Below are positions 1 through 10,042 of a stretch of 64,000 nucleotides of DNA, one piece after another. Every line of letters starts with the position of its first letter. Positions within the stretch are counted from its first letter, which is position 1. The stretch covers positions 1,302,001 to 1,366,000 of the forward strand of contig NZ_CP035730.1 of assembly GCF_012222305.1 (NCBI RefSeq), in the 5' to 3' direction. Both the position numbers and the translations under genes were made by a program. A model generated the notes under the pieces. The model saw nothing but the letters and a program-made list of their open reading frames with translations. It had not been told where the DNA came from and searched no databases. The stretch comes from Sulfolobus sp. S-194 (GTDB lineage Archaea; Thermoproteota; Thermoprotei_A; Sulfolobales; Sulfolobaceae).

Positions 1-2
1 TT

Positions 3-359
3 AGTACCGTAAAAATCAAGAATCTTGATACTCTTTCTTCGCTTTCTATCATTTTAACAATATTAGGCTTTGTAATGCTTTTTGAACAAACTTATATTAT
101 AGATATTGCAGCAACATTTATACTCGGTATTTCTCATGGTATTATTTATCCCTTAGCTTCGGTTTATATAACCAGGTATTCTACCGCTAATGAGAGAAAT
201 TCATACATGAGTCTTTATTTACTCTTTAGAGAACTTTCTTTCTCTTTAATAATTTTTCTCTTTTCTTTTATAAATTTAGGAACGCAACTAATAGTATCAA
301 TTATCCTTAATCTTATTACCTTGTTAATTCTCTTATTTCTTAGATATTTGATATTTTAA
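3..359 (+). CDS. MFS-type transporter, C-terminal part (cut by window start)
   Basis: The frame is open from the first bases of the window and ends at 359, so the gene begins upstream; the ATG at 75 is internal. The visible part is about 118 residues and very hydrophobic. It has roughly three membrane-spanning stretches, with a charged loop (motif STANERNSYMSL) between two of them, as in the second half of major facilitator transporters. The substrate cannot be told from this fragment. The MFS call rests on hydrophobicity pattern and the loop, so it is moderate; some other polytopic carrier is possible. Confidence 0.6.
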   Translation, partial: STVKIKNLDTLSSLSIILTILGFVMLFEQTYIIDIAATFILGISHGIIYPLASVYITRYSTANERNSYMSLYLLFRELSFSLIIFLFSFINLGTQLIVSIILNLITLLILLFLRYLIF

Positions 360-442
360 TTACTACTTATAATAGATATGATTAAGATTAGATAAATTAA
401 GTAAAGACGAAAAGGAGAAAGAATAGTATAAAAATCGGATAG

Positions 443-1565
443 CATTTATCGGTAGACCCCAAAATCACCCCCTTGAAAATAAGTCTAATGCATAAAAAAG
501 TGATTTTAGAGCATTAAATGAATATTCGTAAAAATAATTAATATTATCAAATAAAAATAATAGAATTAAGAATAAGCGAAAGTCTTCCCTAGACATCTTA
601 ACAAACATGAACAACATGTAAATAAGTATAGCCAGAACGAAGACGAACAAGCGAAAAACCCAACTCCTAGAAGACGTGAAAATCAAGAAAGACTTAACCA
701 ACCTAAAGCCTCAATAGGAGTCCTAACCTCATTGTACAACCTTGTATTTGGGCAAATCAAGATTAGTCCCCTTAGCAAAATACTCCCTCTTGCCATCCCT
801 TACCCTATGATGATTAACCTAAAACCTATCCTTCCCCTTACTCCTCGTCCTATATATACCATCAAAATCGTGGTGAACCTTAACGTCACGGGGCACAACA
901 ACCACAAACTTAAATTGAGACAAGTACTTTAACACGTCAACAGAGTAAAAACCTGCATCAAGCGTTACTAACGCCCAAGGCCAAGACTTGCTCAAGGTCT
1001 TGACAATATCTGCTTTACTCATTCTTTTACTTATGCGTGTTAGGGCTAGTACTAGGGTTTTTCCGTTGATTTGTGTTGTTGTGTAGTTCCATGCGTAGCC
1101 TTGTTTTGATCCTCCTATTCCTTCTACTGGTTTCCCGTAGTATTCTATTGATGTCCAATCTATTGAAATTTTTATTAGCCTATGTTTTTAATTCGTTTTT
1201 TAGTTTTTTTATTGAGAGTTTTTTATTTTCTCTGTCATCTTGTTTATTATTGTTTGTTCTACGTAGTTTCTTGCTGTTTGCCGTTGTGCTTTTTTGTCTT
1301 GTTTTCTATTGAGTCTCTTGTTATTGCTGCTGAGATTATTACTTGTTTTACTTGTTCTGCTTTTCTTCCTTTGAAGTTCAAGATGGAGGATAATTTATTT
1401 TTGACTTGGTTGGGAGGGCTCGGTGTTATCACGTTGTATCTCCCACTAGTAATACCGGCTCTCCCAACCTTAAATTTTTACTATTAGTTTCAAATTTTCT
1501 ATTATCATTTAAGTAATTCGCTGAGATAATTTTTGTAAGACGATTTTGGGGTTTACCGATAAATG
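443..1565 (-). mobile_element. Decayed insertion sequence with 24-bp terminal inverted repeats
   Basis: The left end (443-466) and the right end (1542-1565) are inverted repeats matching at 23 of 24 positions; the outer part reads catttatcggta on the left. They bracket about 1.1 kb containing fragments of a DDE transposase on the minus strand. I see no convincing target-site duplication outside the repeats. Length and transposase fragments suggest the IS4/ISH3 group common in Sulfolobales; assignment to a named element needs a database search. Confidence 0.75.
465..1480 (-). pseudogene. DDE transposase relic (IS4/ISH3-like)
   Basis: Two readable pieces remain on the minus strand. The piece at 1022-819 contains LDAGFYSVDVLKYL, which resembles the second catalytic aspartate region of IS4/ISH3 transposases. 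The piece at 701-465 is the likely C-terminal end. The N-terminal part (about 1480-1030) is readable only with in-frame stops. The gene is therefore broken by several frameshifts and stops, and cannot make a full transposase. It fills the interior of the element with inverted-repeat ends at 443 and 1565. Confidence 0.7.
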
Positions 1566-2057
1566 TCTCTCCATGGTTTTTAATTTCATTTTGTTATCTT
1601 TTTAATATCGTATAAAGTCTTAGTTTACGACTCCCTATTAGCTTGCGAGAAGTTTAGGACTCCGCTGTGATCGTAGATCGCCTATCTCATTTAGGTTAGG
1701 GAACATGAATTCTTACATCGACTAGCTGAAGCCCGTCATGTTTAATATTAGATTATAAATATTTATGCTCAATTCTGTAATAGAAAAGGATTGATCAAGT
1801 TTACAAAAAAAGTGGAATTATATATTCAAAATTATTTTACCATTTTCTACGGCACTGGAGAGCCAGGTATCTGTGAAGGATAGAAGAGTAGATTATTTAA
1901 CAAAACCGCTGTCCACACTCAGCGTTAACTAAGTATTCTATTTAACACCAAATATCTATGAAAAGTTGGTATTAATTATACGGCAAAATATTGCTAGTTA
2001 TAGTTGGCTTTAACTGATTATAGTTAACTTTTTTTCCCAAAAAATCTTAAATCTCAT
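1566..2057. other. Intergenic stretch with a short GC-rich patch
   Basis: No gene is visible. The part at about 1620-1738 is richer in G and C than its surroundings and ends in catgaattc...ctgaagcccgtcatg. That tail resembles the end of the structured block at 19055-19250 (catgaa...caatgaagccc), so it may be a remnant of a transposon-associated RNA. The remainder up to 2057 is ordinary AT-rich spacer with the promoter of the next gene. Confidence 0.35.
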
Positions 2058-3332
2058 ATGCATAAGGTCTTTAAATATATTCTTATAAATAGATTTTACT
2101 TACCTCGTAATATTAGGGCTATAATTATTATAACATTTTTTATTTTGTTATTACCAACAGAATATATAATTGGTAATTTAGGAATTATAACTGCGAATGT
2201 CTTAGCCAGTTCATCTTCTACTAATTTACCTTCTTATATTGAGCCTATAAATTATGTTTTATCTGTATTGCATGTTATTGTTTCGAAAGAGTATATATCC
2301 TCGTTTAGTACTAGTAATTATAGTGGTTATGTTGTGTCTAATGCTAATGGTTGGGTTGTTATGAATAATACTAATTATACTTTTACTTACTTTGGTAAAG
2401 CTTGTTATAACAATTACACATTTAACACTATCCAACTCATAAACGTGACATATGACGGTGATATATTAATTAAGATTATATACAACATAACTTTGATTAA
2501 CATTCCTAAATCGAATGGTATAGATAGTGTTGCAAAGATTACACGCACTTACGTGATTATTAGGGGAATTGAGCCAGAGTCAGAAACTACAACAACACAA
2601 TTCTACTGGTTCAATTATACTAAAACCTTAGTTGGGAATAACGAATACAACATTTCATTTAATAGTAATATTGAGGGGATTAAAGCAAAAGGTTATGTTG
2701 TAGAAGACCCCAACAGTAATAGCATAACTTTAGCAAGCGGTGTATTGAATGTAGTTGGAGATAATGCTAATACTAAAGCTACAGTAAATAATAATGAGAT
2801 TACAATCTACACAAACACTAGTAATGATCCAGTAACAATTAACGTAGATCCGGTCGAATTTAAATGTTCCTACTCATGGGGATATGTAAAAGGAGTGTTA
2901 ATTGAAACCAACGTTCCAGATGCAACTGTTAATAATGTTAATTGGCTCATAGATGAGGTCGTAAGTCTTCTTTTTAGTTCTGGGGGTTTGGTAGCTAAAA
3001 TTATAGCAGCTTATATAATGTATTATTCTTATCAATATGATCAACTTGTAAATGAATATAGTTATAATGGCGTTGCAACCCTGTATTATATGGAGGCTGC
3101 ATCGCATAAAAAAGTTACTTTTCTCTTCTGGAGTAAATGCATAGTTAGTGGAATTTATGCTGAGACAGGGGTTTATTATAACGGTGAATATTATCCATTT
3201 ACGAATAGTTATACACTAATGTTAGCCCCTAACTATAACTTTGGTTATTTTCTATATGAACAACCACATTCCTCGATACTCCCACCACCACCTTACTCAC
3301 CACCTTGGTATGGATTTTGGGACTTGTGGTGA
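2058..3332 (+). CDS. Secreted or membrane-anchored protein of unknown function
   Basis: I do not recognise this 424-residue protein. It starts with basic residues followed by a long hydrophobic segment (about residues 20-42), which fits an N-terminal signal or anchor. The body is rich in Asn, Thr, Tyr and Val with many N-x-S/T sites, as is typical of glycosylated Sulfolobales surface proteins. A second hydrophobic stretch lies near residues 300-330. The C-terminus is rich in Pro and Trp (motif LPPPPYSPPWYG). The next gene starts immediately after its stop codon, so the two are probably co-transcribed and may work together at the membrane. Confidence 0.65.
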   Translation: MHKVFKYILINRFYLPRNIRAIIIITFFILLLPTEYIIGNLGIITANVLASSSSTNLPSYIEPINYVLSVLHVIVSKEYISSFSTSNYSGYVVSNANGWVVMNNTNYTFTYFGKACYNNYTFNTIQLINVTYDGDILIKIIYNITLINIPKSNGIDSVAKITRTYVIIRGIEPESETTTTQFYWFNYTKTLVGNNEYNISFNSNIEGIKAKGYVVEDPNSNSITLASGVLNVVGDNANTKATVNNNEITIYTNTSNDPVTINVDPVEFKCSYSWGYVKGVLIETNVPDATVNNVNWLIDEVVSLLFSSGGLVAKIIAAYIMYYSYQYDQLVNEYSYNGVATLYYMEAASHKKVTFLFWSKCIVSGIYAETGVYYNGEYYPFTNSYTLMLAPNYNFGYFLYEQPHSSILPPPPYSPPWYGFWDLW

Positions 3333-3788
3333 TTGAATATGGATAATTACTACAAGAAAATATATTTAAGATTTTTTTTGATAATATTTGGAGTATATAC
3401 TACAGCTATTATCAGTTTTATTGTATCGTCCTTGTACAATATTTATGTGAGTGTTCCGATGAAGTTATTAATTTTCATAGCAGTTGTTGTTATGAATATA
3501 ATACTTACGAATAGACTATTAATAGCTAAGTATAATGTTTATTTCTTTGCATTAACGACTATTACTGTAATCTATACTATGATATTAGTTTCAGCATCTC
3601 AATTACCAACATTTATATCCGGTTTAACTTGTTTATTTATGGTACTAGCATACGTTCTTACCATAATTTATCTTATAGTGAAATATAAGCCAAGACTTTA
3701 CCAATTTGATAAAAAACAGTTTACTGAGAATATTATATTTGTTTTATTCTTTACGGTATTATTTTTAGGGTACTTGCATATAATATGA
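3333..3788 (+). CDS. Small polytopic membrane protein, unknown function
   Basis: The protein is about 150 residues with four to five hydrophobic helices and very few charged residues outside short loops. A TTG directly at 3333 or the ATG at 3339 can serve as start; the ATG is two codons inside and is the safer choice. It follows the 424-residue surface protein without any gap, so the pair looks like a two-gene operon. There is no recognisable motif. The flanks contain decayed insertion sequences on both sides, so this pair sits in a region of frequent rearrangement. Confidence 0.6.
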   Translation: MNMDNYYKKIYLRFFLIIFGVYTTAIISFIVSSLYNIYVSVPMKLLIFIAVVVMNIILTNRLLIAKYNVYFFALTTITVIYTMILVSASQLPTFISGLTCLFMVLAYVLTIIYLIVKYKPRLYQFDKKQFTENIIFVLFFTVLFLGYLHII

Positions 3789-4421
3789 GGTAAAAAAAGA
3801 TAAGTTAAGTATTATAACGACTTTTTTCTACGTAATGTTTTAGAAACTCATTGTTATCTTAGATTACTCATTTATGTTAGTCTATATTTTATTTGGTACA
3901 TTTTATGATGAAATATAAACTGAAACTTTGTCGATTTCGAGATGAACAAAAATGGATACCGAACAAAGCGCAATTACTCTTCTTACTCATTATTTCATAT
4001 GATCTAGTGATTAAGATCGGAATAATGCTTACAACACAAAATGACAAGAGAGAGTTTACTTGAATAAAGCTCGCCTATAACAAACTCCAGAACCTCCAAT
4101 CCCCACAAAGATATCTCATATAATTTTTGTAAAAAATTACGGTGCTAGCGGTGGTGCGGTAATGGGGCTAATAATCATATAATTTTTGTAAAAAATTACT
4201 GTTTAACTTTACAACTGGGGGGAAGAAGTAGTCTTTTTCAGTTAATAGATTGATTGCATGTAAATCTCATGGTTAGAGAGCTCGAGAACTGTTACGAGAA
4301 AAATCACTATTTAATAATTTTGTGAAATTAGCTCTTGTACCTATTCCGCTTTTTCTTATCATATGTTATTAAAATCACTAGAGTGTGACGTTCACTAATA
4401 AATCTTTAGGTCGGGCGATTC
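3789..4421. other. Intergenic stretch with a possible 52-residue reading frame
   Basis: No firm gene is present. A frame at 3905-4063 on the plus strand would encode 52 residues beginning MMKYKLKLCRFRDEQKW and containing one hydrophobic run. It may be a relic of a membrane gene, and I would not call it a gene. The stretch also contains a 25-bp direct repeat pair (4116-4199). At 4379-4405 a sequence matches 60613-60639 at 24 of 27 bases. The stretch ends at the left inverted repeat of the next insertion sequence. Confidence 0.35.
4116..4199. repeat. Pair of 25-bp direct repeats
   Basis: The 25-bp sequence beginning tcatataatttttgt and ending aaaaaattac occurs at 4116-4140 and again at 4175-4199, identical in both, 59 bases apart start to start. 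Each copy is partly palindromic, because gtaatttttt and its complement are both present. The intervening 34 bases are GC-richer. The pair could be footprints of an excised element or a regulatory repeat. Confidence 0.7.
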
Positions 4422-5764
4422 ACGTCAGTATGGGAATCTCATTTATTGCAAGATAAATTAAAACTTAGAATAAATTGAATTTAACACAGTAATTTACGAT
4501 AAAATATTATATATTTCAGCCTATTATAACTAATAAATAATATTTTCTCTTGAATATACTAGAGATATACAATTTATTCAACGCCGACAGAAGAGGAAGC
4601 ATAGAATCAGCCGGACTTAAGGGAAAAACACTTCCTTGATAACACCCTTGCCCTACCCCTTTTACCTCTTGAACTACACGATAACTCAAGCCTTTCAATT
4701 CGCAAAACTCCCACAACTTAACCCTCCTCCAAGAACGAACCAAAAACCAAACATTCAAGAGAAAATAAGAAAGAAGAACGAGAACCAATTCCTTCCTAAC
4801 ATCACAACTCCTACTCCTAATCCTAAACTCCTCCAAAGAACGAAAAGCAGTCTCAACACCCCACCTACACCTATACATCTCAGCCAAAACAACAGCCCCT
4901 TGAACATCAACCTCACCCCTAATCAAAAACCCCACAACCTTACCATCCCCCCTCTTAAGCACAATTAAATAAGCACCAGAATCATGCCTCACACACAAGA
5001 AACCAACATACCTCACCCCGGCGTAATTAACATCAACTTGCTTAAGCCTCTTCTCATACTTCCTATACATTTGAACCTTAGCAGCTATAACAAAGTCCAC
5101 ACCCAACTCCAAGAGAAACTTGATCACATACAGCAAACTCCCTATCTGCAAAGACCATGACAAGTCTAAGCCCCTCTTTATCCAGTTCTTCTTTAAGGAC
5201 TTGCATTACTTTTTTGAAGTCCTCGGCTATTCTCTTTATTGTTATTGGTAGGACTTCTAGGAAGGCTTTTTTTCCTTCCTAGTAGGAAGATTGCTGCTTG
5301 GGCTAGTCCCCAGCTAGTCCCCTTATTTGGTCTACTTAATAGTGTTTTATCCTTGTGGTATTGTGGTATTGAGTGTAGGTCTATTGTTACTCTTCTATCC
5401 CTAGTTTCTCTTAATGCTTTCTTTCCCAATTCCTTGATTGCTTTTCTCACGTCTTCAACATTGATGTGGTTCAAGGCTCTTCTTCCCTCGTTTCCTAGTC
5501 TTGTCAAGTATGTTCCCCTAGCTTTAAGTAAGGCCTTGAGGAGTTGTTTAGGGAAAAGTATTATAGGGAGAGTTGAGTAAATTATCTTGAGGGCGGACCT
5601 GGCGAAGTCCCTATTGGTTTGCTTGACCCATTTTGTCTTAGGCATATGATTAGGTCCGCCCTCGCTTATACAAACTTTTCTACAAAAAATTAGCAAAAAT
5701 TAGATTTTTCTGAATTTTATTCATCTCGTTTTTTACGCAAAAAATGAGATTCCCATACTGACGT
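4422..5764 (-). mobile_element. Insertion sequence with perfect 23-bp inverted ends, transposase broken
   Basis: The ends at 4422-4444 (acgtcagtatgggaatctca...) and 5742-5764 are perfect 23-bp inverted repeats. The 1343-bp interior is filled by a minus-strand DDE transposase in two frames. Perfect ends with a frameshifted gene indicate a recent insertion that has lost autonomous activity. Only a 3-bp ttc is shared outside both ends, too short to claim as a target duplication. Confidence 0.85.
4516..5696 (-). pseudogene. IS4/ISH3-type DDE transposase, frameshifted
   Basis: The N-terminal part is read at 5696-5193 and includes VTIDLHSIPQYHKD, which fits the first catalytic aspartate region. 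The C-terminal part is read at 5163-4516 and includes GVDFVIAAKV and the motif YRCRWGVETAFRSLEE, a Y-R-E signature of the IS4/ISH3 group carrying the catalytic glutamate. The two parts lie in different frames, with the break between about 5163 and 5193, so at least one frameshift separates them. The middle region with the second aspartate falls at the break. The N-terminal MLIFCRK... stretch may be upstream of the true start, which could be the ATG of MPKTKW (5642). Confidence 0.8.
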
Positions 5765-5859
5765 TTCCATTGCGAATTCAATTTGTTTCCATAGAATTAC
5801 ATAAGAATAATTGATTCTGCATTTCAAAGACTAATAGGGGACGAGCGTGAGGTAATATC

Positions 5860-6893
5860 ATGGAAATCATAACTATCGACGAGAAAGCCCTCTACGGCAC
5901 TCCACTTAATGAGGGCGTGAAGGAGCTTGGACAAAACCTCACACTCCTCCCCAATCCGGAAAACGCATTATTAAACAAATCGGTCAAGGAGATTGAGAAA
6001 ATAGCCTTAGAAGAGGCTGATAAGACTAGCCCAAAGCACCAAAGAGGTAAGGAGCTGAAAAGGAAAGATTACGCAAGATACAAGTTCCTCAAGGGCTTTA
6101 GAATCGTGATGGCTGGGAGGGAGATTAAGCACGAGTTGAAGTGAATCTCGGTGAAGTTACCAGTGCTTTATGGAGATAAGGGAAGGGTGAAGACTCAAGT
6201 GGAGGAGACTCTGAGGAGAGAAAGGTCTTCATGGCCTTAATAGCAGTCTACCCGGTAAAGGGAGGTAAATTGAACAACAAACTCTGGATGCCTCAGATCG
6301 AAGCGAGTGGTGATTTCAAGTATGTAATAGTTGATGGGAAGTGCGTGAAGCTCAAGGGGGAGAAGGCGATACTCCTCGTGGCCATGGGCGTGACAGGGGA
6401 AGGCAAGAGGCAGGTGGTAGATATGATCTTAAGCCGACAGGAGGACGCCATGGTTTATTGGAGGCTCTTGGTTGAGGTCTGGAAGAAATCGGGCTTCATT
6501 CTTATAGTAGCTGATGGGATCAAAGCCTTGGACAAGGCCATCTCCCTCGCCGAACTTCACGTGGGAAGGCAGGGCTGCCTGGTCCACCTCAAACGAGGTA
6601 AGGCTAAGGAGGAAAGGGAGGCCCTAGACGCGATTATCTCCTCAGCTGAAAGTGGAGAGCTAAAGCCCGAGTCCTGCCCGACCCTCTTGAGCTACCTCAA
6701 AGCCAGCAAGGAGCTCTGGAAATGGCTCAAGACCAACAACCTGGTCGAGTCCTTCAACTCTCTCTTGGAAAGGAGGAGGTTCGGGTCGTTTCACAGTCCC
6801 TGGAGGATACTCCAGATCGCGCGGGCCATAGCCCTCTACTACAACCTATTGACCTATTTTCTCACTATTGTAATAATATTACAGGCTCCTTGA
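5860..6893 (+). pseudogene. IS256 (mutator)-family transposase, frameshifted
   Basis: The first segment (5860-6144) gives the N-terminal helical region. The second (6231-6893) carries the catalytic core: VIVDGKCVKL (first Asp), LLVAMGVTGEGKRQVV, LIVADGIKALDKAI (second Asp) and NNLVESFNSLLERRRF (catalytic Glu). These are the standard landmarks of IS256-family enzymes. The 86 bases between the segments still encode related residues (KLPVLYGDKGRVKTQ) in another frame and then hit a stop, so the gene is broken by frameshifts. The base composition is much GC-richer than the flanks, which fits an imported element. I could not find clear inverted repeats around it. Confidence 0.8.
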
Positions 6894-7743
6894 TTCTTAT
6901 TGCTTCAACAGAAATATATCCAGTAATTTCTTCATTGAATTATCCTAATTCATAGAGAATATTACAATTCGCAATGGACCCGTTAATCGTCCTTTTTAAG
7001 AAAGAAAAAGAAATTGTACAAGATTTGGATAGGATTAAAAAGGAATTCGGAGATATTACTTTTATTAACAAGGTATAAGAATTAACATTAATGTAAGGGA
7101 TAAGATTCTCTTCCAAAGAAGGTTAAATACTCTTTTAGTTATTATTTCAAAAAAGTGATCGTTATTCACAACAAATAACGGTTAATTAGCTGAGGATATG
7201 TCTCTTTCATTAAAGTTTATGGTATTTCATATCAACCCTTGTCCTCATACCCCACACGCCTAGGGCGTAAGGATTAGTTAAAATCCTCTTTGTAAAGATT
7301 ATGAGTAAACCCCATATTTCGTGACGTTGTCCAATTTGATAAAAATGGAAATTTACAAGAAATATTAATAAGTAATTGTGATGAGATAATATTATGATAA
7401 AGACAATTTCAACTGAGAAATATCCTTTTCCGTAATAGATAAAGAATTTTATTAGAATATTTTAGATGAACTCTAATTATTCCTCATAGCATATAATTTT
7501 TATAATATGAAATAATATGACTATGATTATTTTTCAATTTTTGTCTAATCTTTACGGATTGTTGAAATTAAATTCAAAATATTTCAAAAATTTATGTTTT
7601 TATGAGTAATTATCTTTATACTCAAATATAAATTTATTCAATTATTTGCATCTTAGACATCGTCTTAGTCTGCACCGAGATATATCCTAGACTTCAATCT
7701 ATGTTAATAATATTACTATCTTAATGGATTAAGAAAAAAGAAA
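6894..7743. other. Intergenic stretch with a 34-residue frame and two hairpins
   Basis: No established gene is visible. A frame at 6974-7078 encodes 34 residues beginning MDPLIVLFKKEKEIVQD and could be a gene relic. At 7256-7268 a 5-bp stem (acgcc/ggcgt) with a 3-base loop is followed at 7270-7287 by a 6-bp stem (aggatt/aatcct). This short block is GC-richer than its flanks and could be part of a small RNA or an old transposon end. The rest, 7330-7743, is plain AT-rich sequence. Confidence 0.3.
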
Positions 7744-9519
7744 TTACTTTCTCCTTTTAAAGACTATAGATAACACAGCTGCTACTATTACAACTACAAC
7801 TATGATACCGACTACTAGTGTTGTAGGAATGCTTGGAGGTGCTGAAGACGTATGAATTGAGGTAGTAGTTTGAGAAGTTGTCGTTACAATTGGTGGAGAC
7901 GGTTTGGGAAAGTTAACCTCATAAACCTGAAGCTCTGTATTGCCTTTTGTAGATGTGGTATTTGCCATACTTACGTTATAGTACGCTTTAACCATGTAAT
8001 ATGTATATGGACTAACTTCGACTACGCGTATGTTAGGAGAAGAGAGTAAGCCAAATATTGATGAAATACCTAGTTGTCCTACATTTACACTACCTCTCAC
8101 AGTACCGTTATTGTTCAAGAATACCAGAGAGAAATCACCACTTTCATTTAATAATAACACATAGTTCTCTGGTGCTATTTCGTAATTGCTCACGCTTTCG
8201 GCTAAGGTATAATTTGTAATTCCACCATAATAAAGATCTGTCACATTTGTTCCTTTTAATGTTGGATTTGTAATTAACAAATACTTACCGTAATCGTAAA
8301 AGAATCCAGATAAGATGAAAGTCTCGTTACGCGTGACGTTCTGTATTTGAACTTGGCCATTATTTGTGACCGGAACTTGTTCAGTTATCTGCTCTACTTT
8401 TACGGTAAGCGGAATTTTAGCTACTGTAGTTAGATTGGTACTATTATACATCTCTATTGTCACAGATTTCTCGCCACCTATTACTACGTAAAGTTTCCCA
8501 CCAAGGTTTAACAACGCTATGTTAGGTATTATGTTGTATAACTGTAACCTAGTAGTTATCTTTCCGTTAGTGAGATTTACTCCAAGTATTGTTGCATTAA
8601 CTTTAATGACTGGCGAGTTGGTAAATAATGGTATAGGTGTTGTGTTAATAATAAATATTTGATCTCCTACAACAGTGGAGTATGCTTGACCCATTAATGT
8701 ATATAAGTTTGAGTTTGCTATAGTTGACAAACTTCCAAAAACGAAGGTATCTAAGAGTAAAGGATTATATAACGTAATATTCTCACTCCATATTATCTTG
8801 CCGTTATAGTTGAACATTGTGAGATTGAATGGTAGGAGTTTAGGAGGACCGAAACTGTAAAAATTTGAGAGATTTTCGGATAGTAGAAGGATTCCTTGTG
8901 GTAACTGGAGCTCTGTAAATGGATATTGGTTAACAAGAGTAATGTTAGTATTGTTAAGCAATATGATAGTACTCATTGAAAATCTCATTGGCGATGAGGT
9001 ATTTAATTTAATAATTTGAGGGAAAGATAAGTTGAATGGGGGAAGTCCGTACTCTTTTCCGTAGTTTAATAGTAAACCGTTAATTGTGTAAGTATTAACT
9101 AGCTTCAAGCCATTAAAGACATATACGTAACTCTCAACTTGTTCTTGGTTGAGGTAAGATGAAGAAGAATCTATTACTATATATAGTTTTCCGTTTTTGA
9201 TGAATGGTATCACTACAGAAATACTAGTTAAAGTTGCTTCATATAATAGTAAGTGCATGGTAGAATTAAAGAAGTAAATGTATAAGGCTGTGGAGGGTTT
9301 TTGATTAAATCCACCCAGAGTAATAGAAAAATTAACATAGCTCATTACAATTACAACGCCGTTATCATAAGGTATCATACTCTGTATAGAAAGGTTGGGT
9401 TCGTTAATAGTCTCAGTGGCTATCAGATTCATTTGGGGAGAAACTTGTGCTGCGACCACAGAAGTACTTAAGAAAATTAGTGAGAAGAACATTAGAGCTA
9501 ATATCTTACTCCTTCTCAT
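7744..9519 (-). CDS. Large secreted protein with C-terminal membrane anchor, unknown function
   Basis: The 591-residue protein begins with RR then a hydrophobic segment ending in VVAAQ, a good cleavable signal peptide. The body is beta-rich, with many Asn, Ser and Thr and repeated short units such as NGKLYIVIDS, GGKLYVVIGG and NGKIIWSENI, which suggests a propeller-like fold of the kind seen in extracellular binding proteins. Near the end comes a Thr/Ser-rich linker (TTTSQTTTSIHTSS), then a single transmembrane helix and the basic tail FKRRK. So it is anchored by its C-terminus with the bulk outside the cell, probably in the S-layer zone. I do not recognise a specific family. It stands alone between intergenic stretches. 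Confidence 0.7.
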   Translation of the reverse strand: MRRSKILALMFFSLIFLSTSVVAAQVSPQMNLIATETINEPNLSIQSMIPYDNGVVIVMSYVNFSITLGGFNQKPSTALYIYFFNSTMHLLLYEATLTSISVVIPFIKNGKLYIVIDSSSSYLNQEQVESYVYVFNGLKLVNTYTINGLLLNYGKEYGLPPFNLSFPQIIKLNTSSPMRFSMSTIILLNNTNITLVNQYPFTELQLPQGILLLSENLSNFYSFGPPKLLPFNLTMFNYNGKIIWSENITLYNPLLLDTFVFGSLSTIANSNLYTLMGQAYSTVVGDQIFIINTTPIPLFTNSPVIKVNATILGVNLTNGKITTRLQLYNIIPNIALLNLGGKLYVVIGGEKSVTIEMYNSTNLTTVAKIPLTVKVEQITEQVPVTNNGQVQIQNVTRNETFILSGFFYDYGKYLLITNPTLKGTNVTDLYYGGITNYTLAESVSNYEIAPENYVLLLNESGDFSLVFLNNNGTVRGSVNVGQLGISSIFGLLSSPNIRVVEVSPYTYYMVKAYYNVSMANTTSTKGNTELQVYEVNFPKPSPPIVTTTSQTTTSIHTSSAPPSIPTTLVVGIIVVVVIVAAVLSIVFKRRK

Positions 9520-9652
9520 AGATTACATATCAAGACTTCAGTTTATAAATTTTATCATAATAATTATCGAACAAGATTTTACGGAAAAATTATAGGACTT
9601 GATAGTTTAAAAAATCTATTTGGAAGACTCCATTAAGAGTTCTGCCTTCATC

Positions 9653-9687
9653 GTGACTAATAGTCACTTTTCATGACTATTAATCAC
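9653..9687. other. 14-bp imperfect hairpin in a GC-rich leader
   Basis: Arms 9653-9666 (gtgactaatagtca) and 9674-9687 (tgactattaatcac) pair with one mismatch around a 7-base loop. The following 150 bases (to about 9830) are GC-rich and structured by composition. This lies upstream of the AbrB-like and TnpB genes, so it may belong to the left end of an IS200/IS605-type element. That is inference; the element boundary is not defined. Confidence 0.45.
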
Positions 9688-9840
9688 TCGGCCTCATCAC
9701 TCCTTTTCCCTCCCCGTGCCGTCTACGGGAGCGGTAGTCAAACCACTCCCTTCGAGGACATGGAGAGTTTCATTGGGTGTCTTCCTCCACCTCGCTACTG
9801 TTCATCGACTTCATAGTGACACCCTCTAATTAATTTTTGT

Positions 9841-9864
9841 AAGTAAAGCTTATAAGCTTTACTT
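9841..9864. promoter_or_regulatory. 24-bp perfect palindrome before the AbrB-like/TnpB pair
   Basis: Bases 9841-9864 form a perfect palindrome with half-site aagtaaagctta. Its end lies 13 bases before the ATG at 9878 and its centre contains a TATA-like cttataag. It could be an operator for the downstream AbrB-like protein, with repression of its own operon, or the subterminal hairpin of an IS200/IS605-type end. The sequence shows the symmetry; the role is inferred. Confidence 0.5.
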
Positions 9865-9877
9865 TAAATGATCAATT

Positions 9878-10042
9878 ATGGTTCAAGTTACATTCCACTC
9901 AAAAATATTCTCAATGGGTCATGATAAGTATGGTGACCCAAAATACGCAATATACGTTCCTAAGAGCGTTCACGAGAAGATTAAGGGCTTGTTGGAAAAG
10001 GAGGTGATTGTAATTGTTATCCTACCAGATGATGAGGAGTAA
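9878..10042 (+). CDS. Small AbrB-like transposon-associated protein
   Basis: This 54-residue frame starts at an ATG just after a 24-bp palindrome and ends inside the start of the TnpB gene, overlapping it by 29 bases. The sequence runs MVQVTFHSKIFSMGHDKYG, then AIYVPKSVHEKIKGLLEKEV and an acidic tail. The pattern of K-Y-A-I-Y-V-P-K followed by a helix and a beta strand resembles swapped-hairpin AbrB/SpoVT DNA-binding domains. Short proteins of this kind are known beside archaeal transposases (for instance the DUF2080 group). It probably binds DNA, and the palindrome is a natural candidate site. The overlap implies translational coupling to tnpB. Confidence 0.65.
   Translation: MVQVTFHSKIFSMGHDKYGDPKYAIYVPKSVHEKIKGLLEKEVIVIVILPDDEE

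Noticed and set aside
732-1487. Plus-strand frames of 66-101 residues inside the first insertion sequence
   Set aside because: They are antisense to the transposase fragments, have odd Leu/Phe/Ser-rich composition and no start signals.
4636-5580. Plus-strand frames opposite the IS4/ISH3-type transposase
   Set aside because: They are mirror images of the real gene on the other strand; Pro/Asn-rich translation is typical of antisense frames.
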